From assembly GCF_030812315.1 (NCBI RefSeq), contig NZ_JAUSSM010000004.1, positions 310,001 through 374,000 on the forward strand: DNA of 64,000 nucleotides, read 5' to 3'. Made by a program: the position numbers and the translations under genes. Positions 1 to 7,760 of this stretch are shown piece after piece (position 1 is the first letter of the stretch; every line of letters begins with the position of its first letter). Source of the DNA: Arthrobacter oryzae. GTDB lineage: Bacteria; Actinomycetota; Actinomycetes; Actinomycetales; Micrococcaceae. The notes beneath the pieces were generated by a model. That model made no database searches, had not been told where the DNA came from, and saw only the letters and a list, made by a program, of their open reading frames with translations.

Positions 1-1697
1 GGCTTCTTTTCATTGCCGGGCTTGGCAGCTTCCTCCGCCAAACGCCGCAGCGGGCCAGCCACGAGCTTGAAGGACACCTGTCCTTCGTCGGTCTTGTCCG
101 GGCGGAAGCCCTCGAAAAAGTCCTCGTAGGCATACGAGGGGTGGAACTGCACCAGCTTGACGCGTTCGTCCGTGCTGTCGCCGGCAAGCTCGGCCGCCAG
201 GTGCTTGGCGAGGTAGGTTTTGCCGGTTCCGGGCGGGCCGTACAGCACGAGCTGCCGGTTCTCCTCCAGGAGCTCAGCGATTTCCTGCAGCGGTTCCAGG
301 TCCATGTGCAGGGAGGCCGCGAACTCCTCCGTTAGCGGACGGAACCCTTCCGGGACGGGTTCGACGACGGCGGCCGGCGCGGCGGCGTCGTCGGCCTCCG
401 CTTCCGCTTCGGCGGGCAACAGTGCCTGCAGGGCCTGCACCACCCTGGTGACGTCCACGATGATCCCCGGTGTGGCCAGCTGGCGCTGGACGTGGCGGGG
501 CAGGTCCGTCATGCTGTGGGCTTCGTCGAACCAGCGCACCTTGCGCCGCATCCTGCGGTTGTCCTCGTTGTGCTCCGGCTCGCCCAGGACGACGCCAAGC
601 CGGACAGAGCCGGCGTGCTGGTACAGGACGAGGTCGCCCGGTTTCATGACAGTGAGGAACGCGAAGACGGCGGTCTTGTTGTCCTCGCGCTCCACGTAGC
701 CAAGATGTTTGTAGTCCTCGTCCACGGCGTGCTGGACCAGTCCTGCAGTGACACCGGGGCCCAGGAGCCGCAGGTGCTCGACGTCGAGTGTCACCTTCTC
801 TTCCCCGTGCCACGCCGACAGCAGGTCCTTGACGTCGTGGTGGGTGCGCAGCAGCCACGCACGGCGGCCCGGATCCCCCACCTTGCGCCACTGGCTCACC
901 AGCTGGCGGGCGTACCAGTCGATGCGCTGGCCCGCCTGCTTGTCGAGGTACAGGCGGATGCGGTGGATGTCAGCGGTGATTTCCTCGTCGCTGTCGCCCT
1001 TTGCGCCGCCCACCAGGGAAGCGAAAGCGTCCCGGATTTCCTGCCGCTCGACGTCAGCCACTACGGGCTCGAAGTAGCTGGGCCAGGCCAGGTATTCGAT
1101 GCTGCGGCGGATTGCGGGCTGGTCATCCGGTGTCCCGGCCGCGAGCAGGTGGAAGGCCTGGGGATCCTTCAACGCCTTGGCCATCGCGGCCGCGGACTGC
1201 CGGTCCACGTGCTGTACAAAACGGCACAGCCACCTCAGGTGGTCCCAGATGGTCCAGTTGAACTCGGCAGTGCGGTCGCGGATAACGCCGTGGTCAGTCA
1301 TGCCCTGGTAAAGCTCGCCCGGCAGTTCAAGCGGCGGCTCGAGCCAAGAGGCAGCTTCTGCCACCCTGGCGCGCTTGACCTTGAGCGATTTCACTTCATG
1401 GGCCAGCGGTAGCGACTGCAGGAAGAGCAGCTCAACGGCAAGCTGCTTGGCTCCGCGGGAGGCGTCCGTCAGGTTCTGGCGCAGGTTGGTCATCATGGGC
1501 GCCTTGGGGTCCGCAACGCCCCGTTCCAGGCGTTCCAGCAGCTCTGTGGCGGCACTTGCCGTCCACGTGGCAGTCCGCCCGTCCAGCGCCGACGGCCTGC
1601 GCTGAAGACCGGCCCCCAGAACAAACCACGCCGCGTCCTCGATCTCCTTGGAGATACCGGGGGCGCGGGTCATGGCAGGCTTCGCGGTGGGGGTCAT
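1..1697 (-). CDS. McrB-like AAA+ restriction ATPase, 5' part (gene runs off the left edge)
   Basis: About 565 residues are visible from an ATG at 1697; the C-terminus, with Walker B and the sensor motifs, lies outside the window. Walker A GPPGTGKT sits near residues 485-492 and is followed by QFHPSYAYEDFFEGFRP, a stretch typical of the McrB branch of AAA+ proteins, which are GTP-dependent motors of modified-DNA restriction. Before it, at about residues 325-395, is a beta-rich stretch containing VMKPGDLVLYQHAGS that resembles an EVE/PUA-like modified-base reader; this is inference. The first 320 residues match nothing I recognise. A second in-frame ATG lies at 1673. In McrBC systems the nuclease McrC is normally encoded next, which here would be off the left edge. 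The gene could also be a stand-alone defence ATPase. Confidence 0.8.
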   Translation of the reverse strand, partial: MTPTAKPAMTRAPGISKEIEDAAWFVLGAGLQRRPSALDGRTATWTASAATELLERLERGVADPKAPMMTNLRQNLTDASRGAKQLAVELLFLQSLPLAHEVKSLKVKRARVAEAASWLEPPLELPGELYQGMTDHGVIRDRTAEFNWTIWDHLRWLCRFVQHVDRQSAAAMAKALKDPQAFHLLAAGTPDDQPAIRRSIEYLAWPSYFEPVVADVERQEIRDAFASLVGGAKGDSDEEITADIHRIRLYLDKQAGQRIDWYARQLVSQWRKVGDPGRRAWLLRTHHDVKDLLSAWHGEEKVTLDVEHLRLLGPGVTAGLVQHAVDEDYKHLGYVEREDNKTAVFAFLTVMKPGDLVLYQHAGSVRLGVVLGEPEHNEDNRRMRRKVRWFDEAHSMTDLPRHVQRQLATPGIIVDVTRVVQALQALLPAEAEAEADDAAAPAAVVEPVPEGFRPLTEEFAASLHMDLEPLQEIAELLEENRQLVLYGPPGTGKTYLAKHLAAELAGDSTDERVKLVQFHPSYAYEDFFEGFRPDKTDEGQVSFKLVAGPLRRLAEEAAKPGNEKK

Positions 1698-1856
1698 GCC
1701 TTCAAATTTACAGGCTTAACCTGAACGCAAACACCAAGGACCTCTGCACGCTACTGTTCGGTAGGTGTTGGACGGTGATGGATGTTTACTTGGCCGCCGG
1801 ACTGGCTTCCCAGCTATTTTCGGGCTCCTGGGCCTGCGCCCGACGGGGCCGGCCGG

Positions 1857-2102
1857 CTACTTTCCGACAGCGGGCAGGTTCTTGCGCCCGAACGCAAAAT
1901 AGCTTCCCGGGCCCACGAAATTGATCAGCGTGACCATCCGCCAGACCGCCTTACTGCCACGGATCTGCTCTGCGGGCCGACGGGAAATGTCCCGCTGGGC
2001 TGCGATCAGGAGCGAGAGCTGCACTGCAGCTGCCACCAAGGTTCCGAATCGCGCCAACGGCGGCATTTCCTTCCAGGACTTCTTCTTTTTCTTCGTGGCC
2101 AT
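1857..2102 (-). CDS. small membrane protein, PLDc_N-like
   Basis: An 81-residue protein beginning MATKKKKKSWKEMP. The ATG at 2102 is preceded by AGGAG with 8 nt spacing; an in-frame TTG two codons upstream is too close to that site. A Lys-rich N-terminus is followed by one hydrophobic segment (residues 18-36) and a second, WRMVTLINFVGPGSYFAFGR, near residues 54-73. The second segment has the W-x-LI-x-GP-x-Y-F-x-GR pattern of the phospholipase D nuclease N-terminal (PLDc_N) domain, found as free-standing small membrane proteins in actinobacteria. Catalytic HKD motifs are absent, so no enzyme activity is implied. Confidence 0.7.
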   Translation of the reverse strand: MATKKKKKSWKEMPPLARFGTLVAAAVQLSLLIAAQRDISRRPAEQIRGSKAVWRMVTLINFVGPGSYFAFGRKNLPAVGK

Positions 2103-2242
2103 GGCCAATGCTCCTTGTTCCGGTTATTGGTGCAGGTAGTTGGTTGGTGCGTTGACTGTTGGTTCCGTGGACGGTTGCCGGGCGGATCATCGTAGTGACG
2201 ATCATAGGGACGCGGACCCGCCTGAAGGTAGGGGCTTTAGGC

Positions 2243-2659
2243 TCAGGCCGTGAACGGGGCGAGCCGCTCCTTCTGCTCCGGAGTCAGGCGAAGCACCCGG
2301 CCGGTGGCCTCATCCACGAAAGCCAGGTGGGTGGTGGCCTTGACGCAGTCCTCCCGGGTGACCGGGTCCTGCAAAAGGTAGTGGATGTCGAAGCTGGCGC
2401 CTTTCACGGCGCCGATCCACAAGTGAACCACTGCCGGCACGTTCCGGTATTCGAGGGTCCTGACGTAGCGGATCTTGTGTTCCACCACCAAAGCCATGGT
2501 GCCCTCCTCAACATCGTTGAAGAGGGACACCTGCGGCTCTGTGCCGGGTAGCCCTGCACCGCGTGGCGGCCCGAAGGCCGCGATGCGGGCCTCCTCCAGC
2601 ATCCGAACGATCTGCACATTGTTGATGTGGCCGTAGGCATCCATGTCGCCCCACCGCAT
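2243..2659 (-). CDS. acyl-CoA thioesterase, hotdog fold (4HBT family)
   Basis: A 138-residue hotdog-fold protein. RWGDMDAYGHINN at the N-terminus is the 4HBT signature, with the catalytic Asp and the helix-start GHxNN; such enzymes hydrolyse acyl-CoA thioesters in the cytoplasm. The first ATG is used for the coordinates, but the upstream in-frame codons encode RRIEVLVP, which looks like the usual first beta strand of the family, and no ATG, GTG or TTG precedes it in frame. The true start may therefore be a rare codon overlapping the end of the ABC exporter gene at 2695. The gene lies directly downstream of the two exporter genes and is probably cotranscribed. Substrate unknown. Confidence 0.85.
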   Translation of the reverse strand: MRWGDMDAYGHINNVQIVRMLEEARIAAFGPPRGAGLPGTEPQVSLFNDVEEGTMALVVEHKIRYVRTLEYRNVPAVVHLWIGAVKGASFDIHYLLQDPVTREDCVKATTHLAFVDEATGRVLRLTPEQKERLAPFTA

Positions 2660-2694
2660 GGGTACGAGGACCTCGATGCGCCGGCCGGCGGCGC

Positions 2695-4737
2695 TCAGCT
2701 GTGCACCGCCGTCGCATCATCCGTGGAGTCCTCGAAGATCGCGTCTGCGTCCTCGCCCGCGAACTGGGACATGTAGAGGCGGTAGTAAGCGCCTTTGAGT
2801 TCCAGCAGGTCGTGGTGGTTGCCCTGCTCCACGATCCGCCCGGCTTCCATCACCAGGATGGTGTCGGCGTCGCGGATGGTGGACAGCCGGTGGGCAATGA
2901 CGAAGCTTGTGCGGTCCGTCCGCAGGGCCGCCATGGCCTTCTGGACCAGGACTTCCGTGCGTGTGTCCACCGAACTGGTTGCCTCATCGAGGATGAGCAG
3001 GGACGGGTTGGCCACAAAGGCACGTGCGATGGTGATGAGCTGCTTCTCGCCGGCGCTGACGTTGTTGCCTTCTTCATCGATGACCGTGTTGTAGCCGTCC
3101 GGGAGTGCCCGGACGAACCTGTCCACAAACGTGGCCCGCGCCGCCTCCATGATCTGGTCGTCGGTGGCGTTGACGTTTCCGTACTTGATGTTGTCGTAAA
3201 TGCTGCCGCCGAACAGCCAGGCGTCCTGCAGCACCATGCCCACCTTCGCCCGCAGTTCGGAGCGGCTCAGGTGCGTGATGTCCACGCCGTCCAGCGTGAT
3301 GCTTCCCGAATTGAGCTCGTAAAAGCGCATCACCAGGTTGACCAGGGTGGTCTTGCCCGCGCCGGTGGGGCCGACGATGGCCACGGTGTGCCCCGGTTCG
3401 GCGTTGAAGGAAAGGTCCTCGATCAGGGACTTGTCCTCCGAGTAGCTGAAGGTCACGTGCTTGAATTCGACATGGCCGTCGGTCTTGGCAGGCAGGTGCT
3501 CGGTGGCAGTTTCGGCATCCTGTTCGTCGGCATCCAGGAATTCGAAGACGCGCTCAGCCGAGGCAACGCCGGACTGGAGCATGTTTGCCATGCCGGCCAT
3601 CTGTCCCAGCGGCTGCGTGAACTCGCGCGAGTACTGGATGAAGGCGGTGGCGTCGCCGAGGCTCATGCCGCCGGAAGCCACCCTCAGCCCGCCGACCACC
3701 GCGATGCCAACGTAGCTGAGGTAGGAGACAAACTGCATGACCGGCATGATCATGCCGGAGACGAACTGGGCTCCGAAGCTGGCCTTGTACAGGGCTTCGT
3801 TCCGCTCGTCGAAGCTTTCCAGGATGTCGGCGTCGCGGCCGAAGACACGCACCAGGTCGTGTCCGGAGAACGACTCCTCGATCTGGCCGTTGAGCTGGCC
3901 GGTGTTCTTCCATTGAGCTGCAAACAGCTTCTGGCTTCGCGAGCCGATGATGCCCGCTGCCACACCGGACAGCGGCAGGGCGACCAGCGCGATAAGGGCC
4001 AGCTGCCACGACACGATGAACATCATGATCACGATGCCGATCACCGTCAGCGCGGAACTGACCAGTTGCGCGAAGGCCTGCTGCAGGGCCTGCTGGATGT
4101 TGTCGACGTCGTTGGTGACGCGGGACAGGGTGTCACCACGCTGACGCGTGTCGAAGTAGTTCAACGGCAGCCGGTTGAGCTTTTTCTCGGTGTCGTCGCG
4201 CAGCTTGCGGACCACGCGCATGACCAGCACATTCAGGACGTAGCCCTGCAGCCAGGTGAAGATGTTGGCCACGAAGTACATCACCAGCACAACACTTATC
4301 AGGAATGACAGCTTCTGGAAGTCGATTCCCACGCCCGGGATCAGTTCCATCTTGGCGATCATGTCGGCGAAGTTGTTTTCGCCCTGGGCACGAAGCCCGT
4401 CGACGAACTGGTCCTTGCTGACTCCGGCGGGCAGTTGCTTACCCACCACTCCCCCGAAGATGACATCCATTGCCTGGCCCAGGATCTTGGGGGCAACGAC
4501 GTTGAGGACCACGGCCACCGTGACCATGGCGAGTACCAGGGCGATGCCGGCGGACTCGGGTTTCAGCAGGCCCATCAGGCGCTTGGCGGACGGCCAGAAA
4601 TGCTCGGCCTTCTTGGCCGGAGTGCCGCCGAACATGTCGCCGTCGGCCTCGGTGGGCTTGTATTCCTCCTCGTAGAAGTCGTCGTCTTCCACGGGGGTTG
4701 TTTCCTGGCCTGCGGGGAGTTTCTCGTTGGTGCTCAT
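2695..4737 (-). CDS. ABC exporter half-transporter with canonical catalytic site residues
   Basis: A 680-residue type I (IV-fold) exporter: acidic N-terminus, six predicted membrane helices within residues 62-385, then one ATPase domain. Walker A GPTGAGKTT is at 456-464, the signature is VSAGEKQ at 560-566 (diverged from LSGGQ), Walker B LLILDE ends in catalytic Glu585, and the switch His is H616. About 45 extra residues lie between helices 1 and 2 (residues 95-140). The start overlaps the stop of the upstream gene by 4 bp, so the two subunits are translationally coupled and probably form a heterodimer of the BmrCD/TM287-288 type. Likely role: multidrug or lipid export; substrate unknown. Confidence 0.93.
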   Translation of the reverse strand: MSTNEKLPAGQETTPVEDDDFYEEEYKPTEADGDMFGGTPAKKAEHFWPSAKRLMGLLKPESAGIALVLAMVTVAVVLNVVAPKILGQAMDVIFGGVVGKQLPAGVSKDQFVDGLRAQGENNFADMIAKMELIPGVGIDFQKLSFLISVVLVMYFVANIFTWLQGYVLNVLVMRVVRKLRDDTEKKLNRLPLNYFDTRQRGDTLSRVTNDVDNIQQALQQAFAQLVSSALTVIGIVIMMFIVSWQLALIALVALPLSGVAAGIIGSRSQKLFAAQWKNTGQLNGQIEESFSGHDLVRVFGRDADILESFDERNEALYKASFGAQFVSGMIMPVMQFVSYLSYVGIAVVGGLRVASGGMSLGDATAFIQYSREFTQPLGQMAGMANMLQSGVASAERVFEFLDADEQDAETATEHLPAKTDGHVEFKHVTFSYSEDKSLIEDLSFNAEPGHTVAIVGPTGAGKTTLVNLVMRFYELNSGSITLDGVDITHLSRSELRAKVGMVLQDAWLFGGSIYDNIKYGNVNATDDQIMEAARATFVDRFVRALPDGYNTVIDEEGNNVSAGEKQLITIARAFVANPSLLILDEATSSVDTRTEVLVQKAMAALRTDRTSFVIAHRLSTIRDADTILVMEAGRIVEQGNHHDLLELKGAYYRLYMSQFAGEDADAIFEDSTDDATAVHS

Positions 4738-6467
4738 GCCACTTCCTCCGCGGTCAGCTGGGACTCGACGATTTCCTGGTAGGTGGTGGAACTTAGCAGC
4801 AGTTCATCGTGCGTGCCCCGGTCCACGATCCGGCCGTTGTCCAGCACCAGGATCTGGTCGGCGTCGGCGATGGTGGACACGCGCTGGCCCACGATGATCA
4901 CCGTGGCATCCGCAGTTTTTGCCTTGAGCGCATGACGAAGCCGGGCGTCCGTAGCGACGTCGAGGGCCGAGAAGGAGTCATCGAACAAGTACACCTTGGG
5001 CTGGGTCACCAATGCCCTGGCGATGCATAGACGCTGGCGCTGGCCGCCCGAGACGTTGGTGCCGCCCTGGGCGATCCTGGAACCGAGACCGTTCTTCTTG
5101 TCCCGAACGAAGTCCGCGGCCTGGGCCACCGTGAGCGCGTCCCACAGCTCCTCGTCCGTGGCCTCTGTCTTACCGAAGCGCAGGTTGTGCTCGATGGTCC
5201 CCGAGAAAAGATAGGGCCGCTGCGGCACCATGGCCACCCGGCCGGTGATCTCGGAACGCTCAAGGTTCGTGATGGGGACGCCGTCGAGCAGCACCTCCCC
5301 GGAGGCGACGTCGTAAAGCCGCGGCAGCAGGGACAGCAGGCTGGTCTTGCCGGCGCCGGTTGACCCGACAATGGCCACGGTCTGGCCGGGCTCGGCGGTG
5401 AAGCTGATGTTGCTCAGGACGGGTTCTTCGGCCCCGGGGTACGCGAACGAGACGTTGCGGTACTCCACGCGTCCGGTCCGGTGGGTGGGCGCCACCGGCT
5501 CCACCGGCTCATGGATGGAGGGCTCGACGTCGAGCACCTCGCCGATGCGGTCCGCGCAGACCGACGCGCGCGGAATCATCATGGCCATGAAGGTGCCCAT
5601 CATGACCGCCATCAGGATCTGCAGGAGGTACTGGAGGAAGGCCGTCAGGGAACCGACCTGCATCTCCCCGGCATCCACCCGTTGGCCGCCGAACCACAGC
5701 ACGGCGGCGGTGGAGACATGGAGGATCATGCCGATGGCCGGGAACATCAGGACGAACAGGGCGCCGATTTTCAGCGAGACGTCGGTGAGTTCGCGGTTGG
5801 CCTCACCAAAACGCTCGGTCTCGTGCGGTTCCCGGACGAAGGCGCGGACCACTCGGATGCCAATGATCTGCTCGCGGAGAATGCCGTTGATGCGGTCGAT
5901 TTTTGTCTGCATGGAGCGGAATAGCGGCATGAGGCGGACCACTAGGTACCCCACCACCGCAATCAGCACCGGAACGGACACCCAAACCAGCCAGGACAGG
6001 CTCAGGTCCTCGCGCAGGGCCATGATGATGCCGCCGATGCACATGATGGGCGTGGCCACCATGAAGTTCAGCCCCATGAGAACCAGCATCTGAACCTGCT
6101 GGACATCGTTGGTGCCGCGGGTAATCAGGGTTGGGGCGCCGAAGACATTGACATCCTTGGCCGAGAAGCTTGTCACCTTCCGGAAGACGCCCCGCCGCAG
6201 GTCCCGGCCGAAGGCCATGGCCGCCTTCGAGCCGAAGTAAACGCCGGCGATGGCGGTGGCAACCTGGATCAGCGCCACGCCGAGCATGACCCCGCCCGTT
6301 CGCCAGATGTAGTCAGTGTCCCCTCGGGAGACACCCTCATCGATGATCTGGGCGTTCAGGCTGGGAAGGTAGAGGGCAGCGATGGTGGACGCCAACTGGA
6401 AAACAATGACTGCCGCGATATACGGCAAATACGGCTTGGAGTAGCGCCGTACGAGGGTGACAAGCAT
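4734..6467 (-). CDS. ABC exporter half-transporter with degenerate ATP site residues
   Basis: A 577-residue exporter subunit, first gene of the operon; ATG preceded by AAAGGA with 9 nt spacing. Membrane domain residues 1-310, ATPase domain 333-577. Walker A GSTGAGKTS (368-376) and signature VSGGQ (472-476) are canonical, but the catalytic Glu after Walker B is Asp497 (VYLFDD) and the switch His is Gln528 (VGQRVST). These two changes are the standard marks of the catalytically impaired partner in heterodimeric exporters, in which only one of the two composite sites hydrolyses ATP efficiently. The partner at 2695-4737 supplies the intact Glu and His. Confidence 0.93.
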   Translation of the reverse strand: MLVTLVRRYSKPYLPYIAAVIVFQLASTIAALYLPSLNAQIIDEGVSRGDTDYIWRTGGVMLGVALIQVATAIAGVYFGSKAAMAFGRDLRRGVFRKVTSFSAKDVNVFGAPTLITRGTNDVQQVQMLVLMGLNFMVATPIMCIGGIIMALREDLSLSWLVWVSVPVLIAVVGYLVVRLMPLFRSMQTKIDRINGILREQIIGIRVVRAFVREPHETERFGEANRELTDVSLKIGALFVLMFPAIGMILHVSTAAVLWFGGQRVDAGEMQVGSLTAFLQYLLQILMAVMMGTFMAMMIPRASVCADRIGEVLDVEPSIHEPVEPVAPTHRTGRVEYRNVSFAYPGAEEPVLSNISFTAEPGQTVAIVGSTGAGKTSLLSLLPRLYDVASGEVLLDGVPITNLERSEITGRVAMVPQRPYLFSGTIEHNLRFGKTEATDEELWDALTVAQAADFVRDKKNGLGSRIAQGGTNVSGGQRQRLCIARALVTQPKVYLFDDSFSALDVATDARLRHALKAKTADATVIIVGQRVSTIADADQILVLDNGRIVDRGTHDELLLSSTTYQEIVESQLTAEEVA

Positions 6468-6890
6468 GCCCGGTAATCCTTTGGAAGAGCGCGAAGTGAA
6501 TAGAAGAAGTAATACCAGCCGGGGCTGACACTCTTAGCCTTCCAACAATACGAAATCCGTTGCCTATGCAAAACAACAGGCCGCAAATATCATCCGAAGG
6601 GCGTATCCGCACCAGGGTGCCGGCAGAGCCCCACGTGCGTCCTGTGACGAGTGAAACGGGTGTTATCCCCCGGTCCCGAGGGAACGGTTGTGAAAATCGG
6701 GTACCCAGTCAAGTAGCGGCTACTCGCGACTACGCCAGTGCCTGGAGCTTAGCGTGAAGTGGTCAGTTAATTGACAACTCTGCAGGAGAGTCGCAGGCGA
6801 ACTGGGCACCTACGGCCAACGGCCGGCTCCGCCATGGGGCCTCCTACTCCCGCAGTCTGGTCAGTGCAAATGATCCAGATGGAGAATCCC
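6468..6890. other. divergent intergenic region between exporter operon and surface-protein gene
   Basis: A 423-bp non-coding gap holding the promoters of the minus-strand exporter operon and the plus-strand surface-protein gene. A near-palindrome GTCAGTTAATTGAC occupies 6762-6775 and contains a possible -35 TTGACA (6771-6776), but no convincing -10 follows at the right distance. I compared the leader with riboswitch consensus patterns I remember and found no match. Short open frames here lack ribosome binding sites and protein-like composition. Confidence 0.4.
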
Positions 6891-7682
6891 ATGAAAAAAA
6901 TTCTCGCAACCGCCGGCATTGCGGGCATTGCGTTAATAGGCGTTACAGCCCCGGCAAATGCCGGCGACAACAACAAAGTCAACATTTGCCACGCAACGGG
7001 CTCGGAATCGAACCCCTACGTGAGCATCACGGTCAGCGAAAACGCGGTGAACGGAAATGGTGGCCATGGCTCGCACCATGGTGACCTGATTCCAGCGCCG
7101 GCGGGCGGCTGCCCTGGCGGGTCAAAGGGTGACCATGACCACAAGGACGATGACGGGGGCCACGGCTCGAAGAAGCTCACCATTTGCCACGCGACGGGAT
7201 CCGAGAAGAACCCTTACGTCGTGATCACTATTCCCGAAAAGGCGTGGTGGAACGGCCACAAGGACGGACACAACGGCAGGGCCGACATCTACCCGGTCCC
7301 TGCGGGCGGTTGCGTCGACAAGGACCACGAGAAGCCGCCGCACGAGAAGCCCCCGGTCGAGAAGCCGCCGGTCGAGAAGCCCCCTGTTGAGAAGCCGCCG
7401 GTCGTGGTCCCGCCCGTCGTGGTCCCGCCCGTCGTGGTCCCGCCCGTCGTGGTCCCGCCGGTCGTGGCACCGCCTGCTGTCACTCCGCCGGTTGTTGTCG
7501 CAGTGCCGGCCGGAGCCGCAGCTGCCCCGGTAGTCAACCGCGGGTTCAACGCCCAGACTGCTGCCGGAACCCAGACAGACCCCGGTAATCCCGCCTGGTT
7601 CGGAGGCCTTGCGGCATTGCTTGGGGCAACGGGGCTGGTTGCCCTGCGGCACAGGGCACGTCTGCAGGACTTCCAGAAGTAA
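6891..7682 (+). CDS. secreted protein with two CHATGSE domains and a Pro-rich wall-spanning region
   Basis: A 263-residue protein starting MKKILATAGIAGIALIG, with GGAG 6 nt upstream of the ATG; an in-frame open frame extends further upstream but without support. Signal peptide with cleavage probably after APANA (residue 24). Two domains of about 50 residues follow, each beginning ICHATGSE-NPYV and ending PAPAGGC or PVPAGGC; the paired Cys may form a disulfide in each. Then come five EKPP and about five VVVPP units encoded by 15-bp DNA repeats, a spacer, and a C-terminal hydrophobic segment (WFGGLAALLGATGLVAL) with the basic tail RHRAR. That tail looks like a cell-wall sorting signal, but no LPxTG or LAxTG precedes it. 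The sortase gene follows at once, suggesting it is the substrate. Confidence 0.8.
   Translation: MKKILATAGIAGIALIGVTAPANAGDNNKVNICHATGSESNPYVSITVSENAVNGNGGHGSHHGDLIPAPAGGCPGGSKGDHDHKDDDGGHGSKKLTICHATGSEKNPYVVITIPEKAWWNGHKDGHNGRADIYPVPAGGCVDKDHEKPPHEKPPVEKPPVEKPPVEKPPVVVPPVVVPPVVVPPVVVPPVVAPPAVTPPVVVAVPAGAAAAPVVNRGFNAQTAAGTQTDPGNPAWFGGLAALLGATGLVALRHRARLQDFQK
7326..7475 (+). repeat. in-frame 15-bp tandem repeat encoding the Pro-rich region
   Basis: Ten consecutive 15-bp units in frame within the surface-protein gene. Units starting at 7326, 7341, 7356, 7371 and 7386 encode (H/V)EKPP. Units at 7401, 7416 and 7431 are identical (GTCGTGGTCCCGCCC), the unit at 7446 differs by one base, and 7461 is a diverged copy, encoding VVVPP or VVAPP. 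Both classes have the same 15-bp period, so copy-number change by slippage or recombination would alter stalk length without shifting frame. Confidence 0.9.
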
Positions 7683-7700
7683 GGCCGATCCTGTGGTCAG

Positions 7701-7735
7701 GACGGGCATCCGCCGTCACGGCGGATGCCCGTCCA
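7701..7735 (+). terminator. 16-bp perfect hairpin between surface-protein and sortase genes
   Basis: Left arm 7701-7716 and right arm 7720-7735 are perfectly complementary around the 3-nt loop TCA. No T-run follows, so this may be a partial terminator or mRNA-stability hairpin that lowers sortase expression relative to the upstream gene. It ends 26 nt before the sortase start codon. Confidence 0.6.
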
Positions 7736-7760
7736 CACCTATCCCTACGGAGGAGTTCCG

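Noticed and set aside
2701-4308. Long open frame antisense to the ABC exporter gene
   Set aside because: GC-rich third-position bias opens the opposite frame; no ribosome site and no protein-like motifs, while the minus-strand gene has full ABC motifs.
6560-6757. Possible small gene in the gap before the surface-protein gene
   Set aside because: 65 codons, no ribosome site, Arg/Pro-rich shadow-like composition.
6771-6890. Upstream start for the CHATGSE protein, adding 40 residues
   Set aside because: The extension is Arg/Pro-rich and would bury the signal peptide; the ATG at 6891 has a good ribosome site and a clear signal sequence.
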